Assembly: GCA_964017185.1 (NCBI GenBank)
Contig: OZ024869.1
Coordinates: 53,160,761-53,224,760 of the forward strand
DNA: 64,000 bases
Direction: 5' to 3'
From: Rugalucina vietnamica
Lineage: Eukaryota > Mollusca > Bivalvia > Lucinida > Lucinidae
Shown here: one piece after another, positions 1 to 45,730 of the stretch
How positions within the stretch are numbered: the stretch's first letter is position 1
Layout of the letters: each line of letters starts with the position of its first letter
Position numbers and translations under genes: made by a program
The notes under the pieces: generated by a model
Told to the model about the DNA's origin: nothing
Databases searched by the model: none
What the model saw: the letters and a program-made list of their open reading frames with translations, nothing else

Positions 1-280
1 GACTACTTTATTACTGCTAAACCAGTGCCTCCCCGGAAAAAGTGGTTAAAGTCAAACCATTCATACATACGGAAAGCCTTTTTGGTTTACTTGGATGGTT
101 ATTTTTTTCATGCAAATTTTGGGTGTCATCATGACATCCTAATGCTGAGTAGAAGTACCATAAAATGGAGGCAATGTCCCGACGTGACCATAGCTCTTGA
201 CTGGGATGCAAAGCCACAACTCAAAAACAAACAAGCAAAATTTCATTTACTATATACTTATACATTTCATTGTCTATATA
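1..280. other. Repeat fragment, no gene
   Basis: Positions 108-218 match the dispersed SINE-like family at 14306 (AGTAGAAGTACCATAAAATG, GTCCCGACGTGACCATA). The open frames here are short and unsupported. Confidence 0.5.
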
Positions 281-516
281 TGAGCCGCGACGCGAGAAAA
301 CCGGTCTTCGGGGTTTCCGAACAGGTCCCACACAAACCGGCCTGTACAAGCTCAGAAAGAGCTAGAAGCTTGAAATTTCGGATTTAAGTAGAAGAGGAAT
401 TGTACTATCCGAGTAGCGAAAACAAAGGCGCTGATCAGCTTCGCGGTTACCGCGAAGCTGATCTGCGCCTTTGTTTTCGCATAGGCAAAAATCCGGTTTT
501 CTCACGATGCGGCTCA
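281..516. mobile_element. Palindrome-core MITE (family P)
   Basis: Termini TGAGCCGCG / TGCGGCTCA flanked by TA on both sides. The core palindrome AGCTTCGCGGTTACCGCGAAGCT-like sits at 433-463. Confidence 0.85.
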
Positions 517-1246
517 TATTTGCCATAGCATCAAGCAAGGATATGATAACAGCATATTTATTTTAACTGCCACTATGGTCTAGCCAACAGGACTGATTTA
601 ACAATGAATGATAGTGAACAAATTGTGAAACTGAGTACATGTACAACTGAGCCCTGGCCCCAAGGTTATAGTTTTTTATCATGCTCAGCTTAGCTGAGAC
701 TGACATTTATCCTGCTTATTAAATAAATCTTTGGCTTTGATGGACTTAACCCAAAAATTCAATTAATTTGAGCTGTTTCAGGCACAGCTGAGTTGAGCTT
801 GAAAATATTTTTATAACCTCGGGGACCTAATCCATGTCTACTGACACTGAGGATGATGATCGCAACAAAAATCCCAGTCAACAATGTTTAGTTATGCCAG
901 GAATAAAGCCAATGCTTCCTGTGATCTTGGCTGGTTGATTTGGGGTTGAATGTCCCACCAACAGCTAAGGTCATATGGAGACCGGATATCGGTTTATAGT
1001 CTCATCCAACAGACTGGAGAAGCCCGGCATCAAACCTGGAACCCCTGGTTTACAAGGCAAGTGACATAACAATGTTCTTGACTGGTGCTATGGGGAAGAC
1101 ATGATTACTTTTCAAGGACACAAGCAGATCTTACACCCCAAAAAAATTCTTGTTCACACAGCATAGCCACTGTGCATCCCAATTTCATTTTTTGAGGTAT
1201 TACCAAGATCATTTTGATAATTAAAACAGTGTTTTCTGAGGAAAAC
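517..1246. other. Intergenic, mostly unassigned
   Basis: Positions ~940-1090 contain AATGTCCCACCAACAGCTAA, a remnant of the dispersed SINE-like family. I see nothing else. Confidence 0.5.
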
Positions 1247-2448
1247 TATGTCCCCCCAACCGTTTAGTAATTGAAATGTAGTTACCTTGTGATATGAAGT
1301 TTTTCTATGGAAGACACCATGCCCATCTTGTTCTGTATGGTGTGGTAGTTAAAACTTGTTTTGGACCCTGTCTAAAATTTGGTCACGATCACCAAATTCT
1401 TATAAACTCTGAACCTCCTCACAACAATGCTTCTGTGCAAGTTTGGTCCAATCCATCAATTGGCTTACAAGTTATCGCGTCCAAAAGACTAAGTTCAACA
1501 GTTATGAACTAGTGACCTTGGAAATTAGGTCAAGGTCACCAAAATCTTATCAACTCTGAGCCTCCTCCCAACAATGCTTCTGTGCAAGTTTGGTCAAAAT
1601 CCATCAATTAGTTTACAAGATATCGTATCGGAAAAACTAATTTCAACAGTTTTTATGGACTCGTGACCTTGAAAATTGGGTCAAGGTCATCAAAATCTAA
1701 CCAACTCTGAGCCTCCACTCAACAATGCTTCTGTGCAAGTTTGGTTACAATCCATCAATTGGTTTACAAGATATTGCGTTGGAAAGACTAATTTCAACAT
1801 TTTTTATGGACTCATGTCCTTGAAAATTAGGTCAAGGTCACCAAAATCTAATCAACTCTGAGCCTTCTCGCAACAATGCTTCTGTGCAAGTTTGGTCAAA
1901 TTCCATCAATTGGTTTACAAGATATTGCCTTGGAAAGACTAATTTCAACAGTTTTTATGGACCCGTGACCTTGAAAATTAGGTCAAGGTCACCAAAATCT
2001 AATCAACTCTGAGCCTCCTCCTAACAATGCTTCTGTGCAAGTTTGGTCAAAATCCATCAATTGGTTTACAAGATATTGCATTGGAAAGACTAATTTCAAC
2101 AGTTTTATGGACTCGTGACCTTGAAAATTAGGTCAAGGTCTCTGAGCCTTCTCCCAACAATGCTCTTGTGCAAGTTTGGTCAAAATCCATTCATTTCTTC
2201 AGAAGATATCGCGTCGGAAAACCTAATTTGATCAGTTTTCATGGGCTGGTGACCTTGAAAATGAGGTCAAGGTCACCAAAATCTAATCAACTCTTTCACC
2301 CCTCCCAACCATAAATCTATGCAAGTTTGGTCAAAATCCATCCTCTGGTTCAAAAGATATCGCGTCGGAAAGAAGCTATGCCAACGCGGACGCCGACGGG
2401 ATCCGCACCAAAAACAATATGCCCCCCACCTTCGGTTGGGGGGACATA
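1247..2448. mobile_element. Tandem-core element B (about 151-bp units)
   Basis: Starts TATGTCCCCCCAACC and ends with a hairpin CCCCCCACCTTCGGTTGGGG-GGACATA whose right half mirrors the start. Seven or so units (e.g. 1512, 1663) each contain GTGACCTTGAAAATTAGGTC and AAGGTCACC. Architecture resembles bivalve pearl/HINE elements. Downstream of CUL2. Confidence 0.75.
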
Positions 2449-2461
2449 AATATGCATCAGG

Positions 2462-2657
2462 GAGCACTGCTAACATCTTGGTCAACAATTTTTCGGTAAT
2501 GTCGGGACAAAGCCTACACTTCCTAAGTATTAACCAGTACACCAGGGAGTTAATGTGTCTTGCTCAAGGACACAACATTGTGACCCCGTGGGGATTGAAC
2601 CCAGGACCTCTCGAAGATTCGGAGTCTGATGCTCTACCACCAGGCCACCACGCTTCG
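2462..2657 (-). mobile_element. Second tRNA-derived SINE family, antisense
   Basis: On the minus strand GTGGCCTGGTGGTAGAGCAT (box A) and GGTCCTGGGTTCAATCC (box B), followed by TTGAGCAAGACACATTAAC. Downstream of CUL2. Confidence 0.78.
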
Positions 2658-2771
2658 TAAAGACCCCAATCAGACTACTTCTCAGTTTCAATAAGTCTAC
2701 ACTGTTTGCCTACGCCTGTAAAAATTGAGTGTCACTGCAGTATACAGAGTAGTTTGGTAATGGTCATAAGC

Positions 2772-2990
2772 CTAAAATTCTGAGAAAACCAACAATGTCA
2801 TTTCTGAACATGTCCGACACAGAGCTGTACACAAGCACATAAGATGGCTAGAGGCTGGAAATGTTGGTTTTGTTAAGTAGAGGAATTGTACTATCCTTGT
2901 AGCGAAAACAAAGACACTGATCAGATCTGTGCCTTTGTTTTCGAACACCGGCATGCAAAATGTCGGTATTCTCATGACGCAGCCACATAT
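2772..2990. mobile_element. Palindrome-core MITE, family P, degraded
   Basis: Recognised by AGAAAACCAACAATG at the left, the GAAAACAAAGACACTGATCA block and GTATTCTCATGACGCAG at the right; the core palindrome is largely deleted. Confidence 0.7.
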
Positions 2991-3215
2991 TATCAAATAC
3001 ACTGTTACGTTTTGTTACAAAAAAGAAACATTCAACTTCTATGGAAGTTTTGTTACAAAAAATGTTAACATCTTTTTTTACCAAAAATTAATAGTACATT
3101 TGTAACTTAACTAACAACTTCCCTTGACTTTCCTCAACCAAGTTCCCAGTCAATCACATTAATCACAGTTGGTAGAACTATTTGCAAAACACTATCATAC
3201 ACACATGCATATGTA

Positions 3216-37588
<34,373 letters not shown>

Positions 37589-37997
37589 TCACGGTAGAAT
37601 TTTTTTATTTTTTGCATGTGAGTGTATTTTGATGTCCTACATACGAAAATGAAAAGAAATCGATACCGTTCCGAGCTTGTTTTCGAGATATCGGCCTTCA
37701 AAATCGTCAAATTTGAGAGCGAAAATACATTGACGTCAACGTAAAATGCGATTTTTAGACCCCCTTTTTGTTAATTTTCTTGATATATCTCAAAAAATCC
37801 ACGGTAGGATTTTTTAAAAAACTGATATGCATTAGAGAAATTCCTGAACTACATATAGATAACGAGAAAGTCCTTAGTTACCGGATTCGTTTTCCTGCTA
37901 TAGGCGTGTGGAGAGAGGTAGTCGTTGCTGAATTCAGTACATTTTACGCGCGACGTCGATTTTGCGCCAAAATTTCCGACACTGTTTAGTATTCAAA

Positions 37998-40009
37998 GGT
38001 ACAAGTAGGCAAAGATCAGGAAAAGGCGCAATCAGAAAAAGATTCCCACTCTAAAAACTGAGGTGGGAAAAAACCAAACTAACAATCAGGTACTTATACC
38101 ATGAAACAATCGTAAGCCGAATGGGCAGCTATTTTCCCAATAGGTGGCCACTCAGTTACCTTAACTTAACTAAAAATATGAAAACATACATAAGGCGCCA
38201 ACAGCACAAAAAAATTTTAAACACCAAGACATAAAACAAAAAGAACCACCACAGAAGTATCGACTTGGAACGATCAGTAACACAAAGTTACTGGCGGGCT
38301 TAAACCGGTTTTACATGGCCATAACCTCACCCTCAGCTTCTGCAGTGGTTCATAACATTTAGTTAGTTATTCGGTCCTCGTGGTGAATCTCTAACTAGTC
38401 AATGAATCATCAAGAACAAACAAATAAATCATGATAAACATCCTGATGAATCAAAAACCAGGACTCACAGACTGAGTAAGCTGCCCGACGAAGGAGATCC
38501 CTGGGCGCCGAATAACCTACTAACTCCGGAGCAAAAGAAAAACACCAGTTGGACCCCGGTGGGCCAAGCAACAGACAAGAAGCTCCGGCCCCAACCAACT
38601 AAAATGAATAGCTTTATGTCGGGGCCATCATAGAGTCTGACGCCCGACCCACCGGCGTGCAATTAAAGAAGGCAGCATAGTTATCAACCATGATTGGGTT
38701 AAAAACTAAGCATGCAGACTGTCGCATAACATTCAAGTTATAACCTATACGTTTGTAACGTGTTATGATTTTTCTGAACTGAAAAGAAAAATCATTAATT
38801 CCTTTAAGTTTCTTAAATTTGTAAACCAAGTCACCATAAAATTCAGGTTCCGAAAGGCCCTCACTTAAAAGCGTCTTTAACCCAACATTATATTTGGAAA
38901 TCAATTCATAGTGTCTACGATAAAATTTAGAAAATGTTTTTCGAAGTTTATGATACCGATAGCCCTGTTGGAGAAGTTTTGCCGTTAAACATTTATTTCG
39001 AGCGTTGAAGTCTGTAACATGATTGCAGACTCTAGCAAACCTAATAAGTTGCGAAATGTATACACCATAAGAAGCACGACGAGGAACGTCACCATCCAAA
39101 AAAGGAAAATTTACTATATCAAAATCAAAGTCATCGCGCTTATCATAAATTTTAGAAGAAACAAATCCATTTGCAACAGAAAGATGTAGATCTAAAAAGG
39201 GGGCTTCAGTATCTGAGATATTGGCTTTGTTCAACTGAAGTTCAGGTGGATAAATTTGATTGACCATACCTTCAAAATAAGGGTTGTCAATGTTCAATAG
39301 GTCATCGAGGTACCTAGATGTGGAATTAAAAGCCTCGATAACATCAGCTTGATTATCATGGTTAAGAGAATCCATGAAATCTCTTTCGTAGCAGTATAAA
39401 AATAAATCAGCTACGAGAGGTGCGCAATTTGTACCCATCGGAATTCCAACAATTTGTCTGTATAACTTGGTCCCAAATCTAATATAAATATTATCAAGGA
39501 GATAGGATAAGGCGTCGCATACATTCTGACATGACCAAAGTGTATACCGACTTTGGTCAGAGGAAGTGAAAAAAGCCTTTCTGTCATTACATGCCAAATA
39601 AAGTGAACCATAGTTTTTTAATGCCCTTTTGAAGGTCCACTCTATCAAATCCAGAAGTTTTTCTTTAATTAGATTATGTGGTAATGTTGTATACAGAGTA
39701 GAAAAATCATATGTGGACAAGCTTGTCGCACGGAACCCTCTACACTTCAATTTACTGAGCACCTCACCAGAATTTTTAATTGACCAAAACCAATTTTTAT
39801 TTGAAGTTTCATACACTGTCTCACAGTATCTTATAACATGAGATTTGATAGCAGTAAGACAGGAAGTTAATAATTTAGAAAGTTCAGTGGTAGTACAAGA
39901 GCTAGAATTTGCAATAAATATTGCTAACTGTCGCGGAAATGTTGTTTTCTTCGGGATAACATGTCCACAATCTATATTTTGAGCAAAAATAATAAATAAT
40001 ATCAAACTT
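37998..40009 (-). mobile_element. Penelope-like retroelement copy
   Basis: Covers the RT frame and about 610 nt of 3' sequence. The 3' limit (~37998) is set by the end of similarity with the fragment at 16588-16871; the 5' limit is approximate. It lies inside a TTAA-flanked inverted-repeat element (37567-40189). Confidence 0.7.
38614..40005 (-). CDS. Penelope-like reverse transcriptase ORF (463 codons)
   Basis: An uninterrupted frame with reverse transcriptase motifs: motif A STYDFSTLYTTLPH (Asp100), motif B GIPMGTNCAPLVADLFLYCY (residues 187-206) and motif C RYLDDLL (Asp234, Asp235). The arrangement SLYT-type motif A, (G)xxMG motif B and RY-x-DD motif C is closest to Penelope-like elements; that assignment is from recalled family patterns. 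No GIY-YIG endonuclease is visible in this frame, so the element is either an endonuclease-lacking type or truncated. The first ~14 codons (IFAQNIDCG) coincide with a 27-nt sequence also present in the palindromic repeats at 25.8, 26.7, 27.9, 46.6 and 53.4 kb. Its 3' region (37998-38613) recurs as a truncated copy at 16588-16871. It is a mobile element, not a host gene. Confidence 0.8.
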   Translation of the reverse strand: MILFIIFAQNIDCGHVIPKKTTFPRQLAIFIANSSSCTTTELSKLLTSCLTAIKSHVIRYCETVYETSNKNWFWSIKNSGEVLSKLKCRGFRATSLSTYDFSTLYTTLPHNLIKEKLLDLIEWTFKRALKNYGSLYLACNDRKAFFTSSDQSRYTLWSCQNVCDALSYLLDNIYIRFGTKLYRQIVGIPMGTNCAPLVADLFLYCYERDFMDSLNHDNQADVIEAFNSTSRYLDDLLNIDNPYFEGMVNQIYPPELQLNKANISDTEAPFLDLHLSVANGFVSSKIYDKRDDFDFDIVNFPFLDGDVPRRASYGVYISQLIRFARVCNHVTDFNARNKCLTAKLLQQGYRYHKLRKTFSKFYRRHYELISKYNVGLKTLLSEGLSEPEFYGDLVYKFKKLKGINDFSFQFRKIITRYKRIGYNLNVMRQSACLVFNPIMVDNYAAFFNCTPVGRASDSMMAPT

Positions 40010-40328
40010 TTTACATTTCTGAAGTCCTCTGCATAATTGTATGTATATAGTTTCGTATTCCGAACGTAAACTGACGCTATAAATGACGTTTCGAGCGAAA
40101 ACTGACGTTACGAATGCGGCGTAAAAATGACGTTTCGACCCTTAGATACGCACTTTCCTTTCAGCGCCTTCAATTACGTACATCTGTCTTTAAATGAGTT
40201 AATTTCTTCGGCATTGTTGTAAATCTGTAACAGACTGTCATTACTATTTAAGGAGTCATGTGGCCAAAATTGACCGTTCAGTTGTCTACCAGATGACAGC
40301 ACTGTGGAATTCACATAATGCCATTATC

Positions 40329-40548
40329 TGAGCCACCTCGTGGGAAAACCAACAATGTGGTTTCCGAACAGGTTCGACACAAACCGGCCTGTACAAGCAC
40401 AGAAAAGAGCTAGGACCTTGAAATTTCGGATTTAAGTAGAAGAGGAATTGTACTATCCGAGTAGCGAAAACAAAGGCGCTGACCGCGAAGCTGATCTGGT
40501 CTTTGTTTTCGCCTTTGCAGATTGTTGGTTTTCCCATGAGGCGGCTCA
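40329..40548. mobile_element. Palindrome-core MITE, family P
   Basis: TGAGCCACCTCGTGGGAAAA to GGCGGCTCA flanked by TC on both sides; one core arm deleted. Intergenic. Confidence 0.88.
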
Positions 40549-40759
40549 TCTGATCAAAAGATTGCATCTGACATGCTGAACTTGCATCGGAATGTCTTTG
40601 TTCTATCACTAATGGCAATAGAATTCTTTGCAGTGCTGGGCTGAAAACAGGGTTCAAACTAGCCCAGAAATTTAGGGAGAAGTTTTCTCTCCCCATGAAA
40701 AATTGGGAGATGTTTTTAACTTGAATTTTAAGTTTGCCTATGTATTTTATACATTTTCA

Positions 40760-41359
40760 CTTCTCCCTCAGCTGAAAATAGGGAGAAGTTCGTTCATTTG
40801 GGGAGACTATTTCTCCCTAATCACCCTGTAGGCTATTCCCTGCTGAAAATAAAATTTTGTTTGTCCTTTACCTACACACCCACAATTTACTCAAAAAATT
40901 ATATTGCAGTTTCCTGAAGAAAAATATGACTAATTTTGATAGTTTACATGATTTGGATTCTATTAAATGTTAATATAAAGACTCTTTCATACAGACATTC
41001 ATGCAAAATAAAAGGTGATGCTAAACAGACTAAAATGTTTAAGATCTTTTTTTAATAAAAGTAAACTTCCTACTCTCCAAAGACAGCAAAATATAATTTC
41101 TCTACCTACCCAAAATAAAAATGCTGGGTAGGTAAAAAAAAAAAAAAAACAAAAAAAAAACAACATTAATTCAGGGGCCCTGGGTCACCAAAAGTCCTAT
41201 CTTTTCATATAATTAAAGTTCATGAAAAAAAAAAAATACTAAATTGTAGTTAACTCTCAATTAAGATAATTGCAGCCATTTACAATTTGACTTTGAGCAC
41301 CTGATAAACAATAATACAGTATTCTTAAAACATCAAACAATACGTTATTGAGCCCAGAC
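40760..41359. other. Intergenic, low-complexity
   Basis: Repeats of GGGAGAAGTT / TTCTCCCT words (40668-40825, also near 49977-50042) and A-rich runs around 41137-41165. No gene seen. Confidence 0.5.
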
Positions 41360-41374
41360 TAATCATTTAAATTA

Positions 41375-41570
41375 CCGCTGTGTCTTGTGTGGGTTCGAGC
41401 CCCGCTCTGGCCACATGTGAGACAAGCCAAGTTCTGCTTGCGGGTGTGCCAGGTGGTTTTTCTCGGGTTTCTCTCTTTTTCGCCCCACCTACTGATTTGC
41501 CCATCTCATATGAGCTGAAATAATCTTGAAAAGGACGTAAAACTGAAAAAAAAAAAAAAAATAATAATAA
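41375..41570 (+). mobile_element. tRNA-derived SINE, 5'-truncated, with 15-bp target duplication
   Basis: Same SINE family, GGTTCGAGCCCCG box B, poly-A and ATA tail. Flanked by TAATCATTTAAATTA on both sides (41360-41374 and 41571-41585). Intergenic. Confidence 0.88.
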
Positions 41571-42049
41571 TAATCATTTAAATTAATTATGCAATTACTG
41601 TACAGAAATGTCTTCCCTTTTTAGCTGTCAATTTTGGACATACACATATAAATTTTGGCAATCTTTAAAATTTAGAAAACAACTGTTGGATAAAAAGATA
41701 AATTTTGTTGAAATACATGACAAGGACATCGAAAATGATTGCAGTGACTGCAGTCAATTGAGTAATTAGCAATAAAAGCTGTATAAAAAATTCACAAAGT
41801 TGATGGACCATGAGATATAGGTCATGAGCACTGGGTTAAGGTGCTTGGTTGAAGAGTATGACAAACACAATTTCTATGCAGAGTGTTATTCTAACAGCTA
41901 TTAATGCTATTAAAGAAATAATACATGTATTCTCAAGTTCTAGACACCACACAACATAATTTAACCTGATAAGATAAATAAGTCAGTGATCCATGAAATA
42001 TAGGTCAAGCACCCCATCAAAGTATTAGGTTTTGAATTGTTTGAAATGA

Positions 42050-42250
42050 TGCTTTACGTCCCAGTCAACAGCAATGGTCATACCCAACTAATCCAATAAG
42101 GCTTATATCTATGGATGGTTTGACTAAACCACTTTTCCTGGGCAGGCTCAGACATGAGCGGTTAACAAGTAATCAGATGGTCAGTCTGCAGATAAGAAAC
42201 TTTGCCTAGAGGCACGAGCAGCCCTTCTATTTCTCCTAGGCCCCAATGGG
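42050..42250. repeat. Dispersed SINE-like repeat, same family
   Basis: TTTACGTCCCAGTCAACAGC, CCACTTTTCCTGGGCAGGCT, AGCAGCCCTTCTATTTCTCC. Intergenic. Confidence 0.65.
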
Positions 42251-42440
42251 CAGGGGCCAGAAGGTGTGATCAATTGTATAGTATGTCAAGGACAATTACT
42301 ACGCAGTATTTCATGCATGATTACATCTCAGAATATGAATAATTTACTGGTATAATGTCAAATTGACACCAGGGGGATGGGGCTTGACCGATGGGGATGA
42401 CCATCGGCATAAGTCTGCCAAAATCATGATGATGATCATC

Positions 42441-42580
42441 CCCCCCCCCCTTACCTCCCCAAAAAAGGCAGTCGCTAAAGATATGGTAAGCTAAAAGATA
42501 TGGTACTGTATCTTTAGCCCACAGGCTAAAGGTACGGTACCGTATCTCTAGCCACTGCCCCCCCCCCCCCCCCCCCCTTT
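42441..42580. repeat. Poly-C tracts with a small palindromic repeat
   Basis: C runs at 42441-42450 and about 42549-42577 flank AAAGATATGGTA / TACGGTACCGTA palindromic words. The longer run could form an i-motif or G-quadruplex. Confidence 0.75.
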
Positions 42581-42589
42581 AAAAAAAAA

Positions 42590-44212
42590 TGGTCAGGACA
42601 CGTACCATGTAAGCACCCTAAACCGCTTCAGTTCATAACGGTGCCACCAGCCTTGAGTAAAAGACACTACAGACCCCTACATAAAAGGTCAACGAGGTCG
42701 TATGACAGTCAATAGAGAGAGATCAACAGGTAAGTGGATAGTAAAGATAAGGTAAGTGGTCATTACCTGAGGTGATGATCAGAAATGATCGACTCTGTAT
42801 CAGAAGATAGATATAGTAAAGATTGGGCATGGGATTTTCACTTTCATTTTGGAATTGTAAATACCATAAACTTGATGAGAGGAAGGGAAGTCGCAATAAA
42901 AAAAATTAAGCTAATTTGTCAATAAAATAGAATTGTGAAAAACTTTGGTGTTAAAACTTAATTAACAACCTTCCAAAATCTCAAAGAGCCAATTTTTGAG
43001 AGGCACAGAAAAATTTTCTTCAGTTTACAGAAGTCGCCATTGCTTGTATTATTCAAAACTCACATTTATTTTTGGACGAAAAAAAATAAATTCGAGACGT
43101 TTCGCCCCAAACCATTTCCTCCCCTAGTCGTTTCGCCCCCACAACGTTTTCTCCCTAGTCGTTTCCACCTAGTCGTTTCGCCCCACCAGTCGTTTCGCCC
43201 CACTAGTCGTTTCGCCCCCTAGTATATATGAAAGGGAAGATAGCATATAAATAAACTATATAATTACATTTTCCACATAATTTTGCGTACAGTAAAGTAG
43301 CGCAAAGTGGCGTAAAGAATCGCAAAGTGGCCCAAAGGTGGCGCTAAGTGGTATAAGAGACAGATGGTACACTTGTATACTCGCATGTAGGGGTCGGGCG
43401 TAACATAATCTCAGATTTTTTTGGTCATTTTTTGTAATACGACAATGGGAGGAGCACATAATCTTCTCACGGAGCTAATAGCTTTCATTATAGTATTGTG
43501 AAGCCCTAATGTGATGGCAAACTCTCCAGCATTGAATTTCTAGAGAAAAGTTTATCAGTATGCTATCAGTATCATTTGTTTTATTTGCCATTTCCAAGTT
43601 CATCACATGGCTAGTGTAAACATATTTAATGGATAATCCACAGCCGCAGCATCTTATTGGCCACAGTCAAGCAAAACAAACTTTTATGTTAGAACAGCCA
43701 AAGTCAGAAAAGCACCATAATGCACTATTTACATCACATTTCACATGAAGTAAATTAAAACTGCGGAAAACAACAGTATTCAACCATAATTATCAGAAAA
43801 CGCTTTGAATTAAATGCTGGAAAAATTCCCAGGACAATGCTGTCTTTGAAATGAGCCTATTAAAACTAACAAACTGACAGATACATTGCAATCTCTGCTT
43901 GGAACAACAGTCAGTAGAACCATGTCTTCTTAAGCCTAACGCTAACACCAGATGATAGCCCCGTGAGAGATTATAGGCTCCTGACATTGTTGATGATTGC
44001 AAAAACACTTTACTCTTCTCAACAGGCCTAACAGGTTAGAATTTGCTACATAGAGTGTGGGTTTCAGATTTTACACAAAATGTCACAGAAAGAAGCATTG
44101 TACTGGCATTATTTCTGTTACAAAGTGTCAAGCACACAGTGAAATATCAAATATCTCGTCAAATATTTCGTTTTTATTTCTTGTTATATTTAAAAAATAG
44201 ACCAGCTCTAGC
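42590..44212. other. Intergenic, no gene recognised
   Basis: Apart from the minisatellite at 43085-43230, I see no exon or repeat family; the frames present are short and unsupported. Confidence 0.45.
43085..43230. repeat. CCCC-rich minisatellite
   Basis: Short unit AGTCGTTTCGCCCC repeated with variations about seven times. Intergenic. Confidence 0.8.
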
Positions 44213-44344
44213 AGTGAATTGTTGAGTAATAATTCACTGTTTGGAGGTCAGTTGTAAAGAAGATCAAATCACGAGCGCGTAGCGCGAGTGATTTATCTTC
44301 TTACAACTGACCGACAAACAGTGAATTATTGCTCAACAATTCAC
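44213..44344. repeat. 132-bp inverted repeat (hairpin)
   Basis: Arms of about 60 nt: GTGAATTGTTGAGTAATAAT ... TTGTAAAGAAGATCAAATCA pairs with the right half, around an AGCGCGTAGCGCG loop. Intergenic. Confidence 0.85.
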
Positions 44345-44780
44345 GCACTTGAGCTGATCTATTTCGATTCTAACACACAATAAACGGAATAAATGTTGCT
44401 GAAACCGTCGATATCGTTCAGCTTTCCGCCATTGCACTGCCGATATCCCGCCAAATATTTGACTGTAATGCTGGTATTTACATACATTTATTACGTTTGT
44501 TGTGCGCTAAAACTACGTTTCACCGTCTAATGCTGCTTTGTGGGATAGCTGACGTCACAAATGCCGCAAAGTAACGTCACGCTTATTCGCCCAGTGAAAT
44601 TGTTGCACAATATAACACAATTTTTTACCATTGGCTATATAGGCGAGGTGTGTTAGAATCTTAAATAATAAATAAAAATAATGTTATAGGTGTATATTAA
44701 TGGAGAGAAGAAGAAAGAAATAATACCGTGTAGTATTGGAAATCGTGTAAATATTTAGATCTTGTGACTGTTCCCTTTAA

Positions 44781-45726
44781 GGATGTTCGCTGCCAATGAA
44801 AAAGTATTCAAACTTTTTTTCTAACCACTCTTTTTTGATTCCAAAATACAACACAAGGCATTTGAAAACAAAATAAATATAGGGTAGTGTGCATTTTTTC
44901 AAGCTACAGGCCTCTGAATGAGACCTCTGAGCACCATGTTTTAAATTTGGTAAAATTAATTTAATTTATAATTCTTTGAAACATACCTGTCGTGAACAAA
45001 AAATATACCTAGAATGCTTTCACAAGTCATAATATTTAAGTAGCGCAGACAATTTTGGACCAAAAGCACAGAAAAATTTGCAACTTGGAGTGGATGACAA
45101 AATTTTACGATTCCTTTTCTAACCCTACCCCCATACTTGAAAAGTCGGAAAAAAATCAATATTTTGAAATGTACCAATCCAATATTTGTTGATTCAAACT
45201 TTTTCTTGTATTTTCACACAACTTAGAACTTGGTAATACTGTTCGAATAAAAGAAAGAAAAATATAGGGTAGTGAGCATATAAGAGAGATCCAACAACTT
45301 GAAAATCGCCATTTTCGGCCTTTTTTCGGCTGTTTTGTTTCTAAAAGCCCATTTCATAAGACCACCTTCAATTTTAAAACCAGCACACCAAAGACATAAA
45401 GAATGACTTAGAATACCATGTACACATATACTGCTGCTAAAATAAACGTCGAACTAGTGCAATTAATTTGAAGATGTGTAATATTCAAGTTTAATCTACC
45501 CTACCCCCTAAATTTTACTGACAACTAAATTTTTCTGAAAAGTTGCAGAAAATGGGGTGAAAAAATGAAGTTTCTTAGATTGACAATTTTCATGGCTCAT
45601 TTGATGCATATTATCAATATGTATCCAAATATAAAATATTAGAAAAATATCTGCAACCGTTCACGAGATATCCTAGAAAAGAAAAACCGGAAGTTCCGAA
45701 ATGTCAAATGTTAGCAGCGAACATCC
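44781..45726. mobile_element. 946-bp TTAA-flanked inverted-repeat element
   Basis: Ends GGATGTTCGCTGC and GCAGCGAACATCC form a 13-bp inverted repeat, each next to TTAA (44777-44780, 45727-45730). No long frame inside. Intergenic. Non-autonomous piggyBac- or Kolobok-type by target site only. Confidence 0.8.
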
Positions 45727-45730
45727 TTAA

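Noticed and set aside
2848-3215. Polyadenylation signal for CUL2
   Set aside because: No clear AATAAA or ATTAAA on the minus strand in the first several hundred bases after the stop.
38410-38662. Overlapping minus-strand frames after the RT stop codon
   Set aside because: Could be a decayed continuation of the retroelement, but no domain is recognisable, so no second gene is called.
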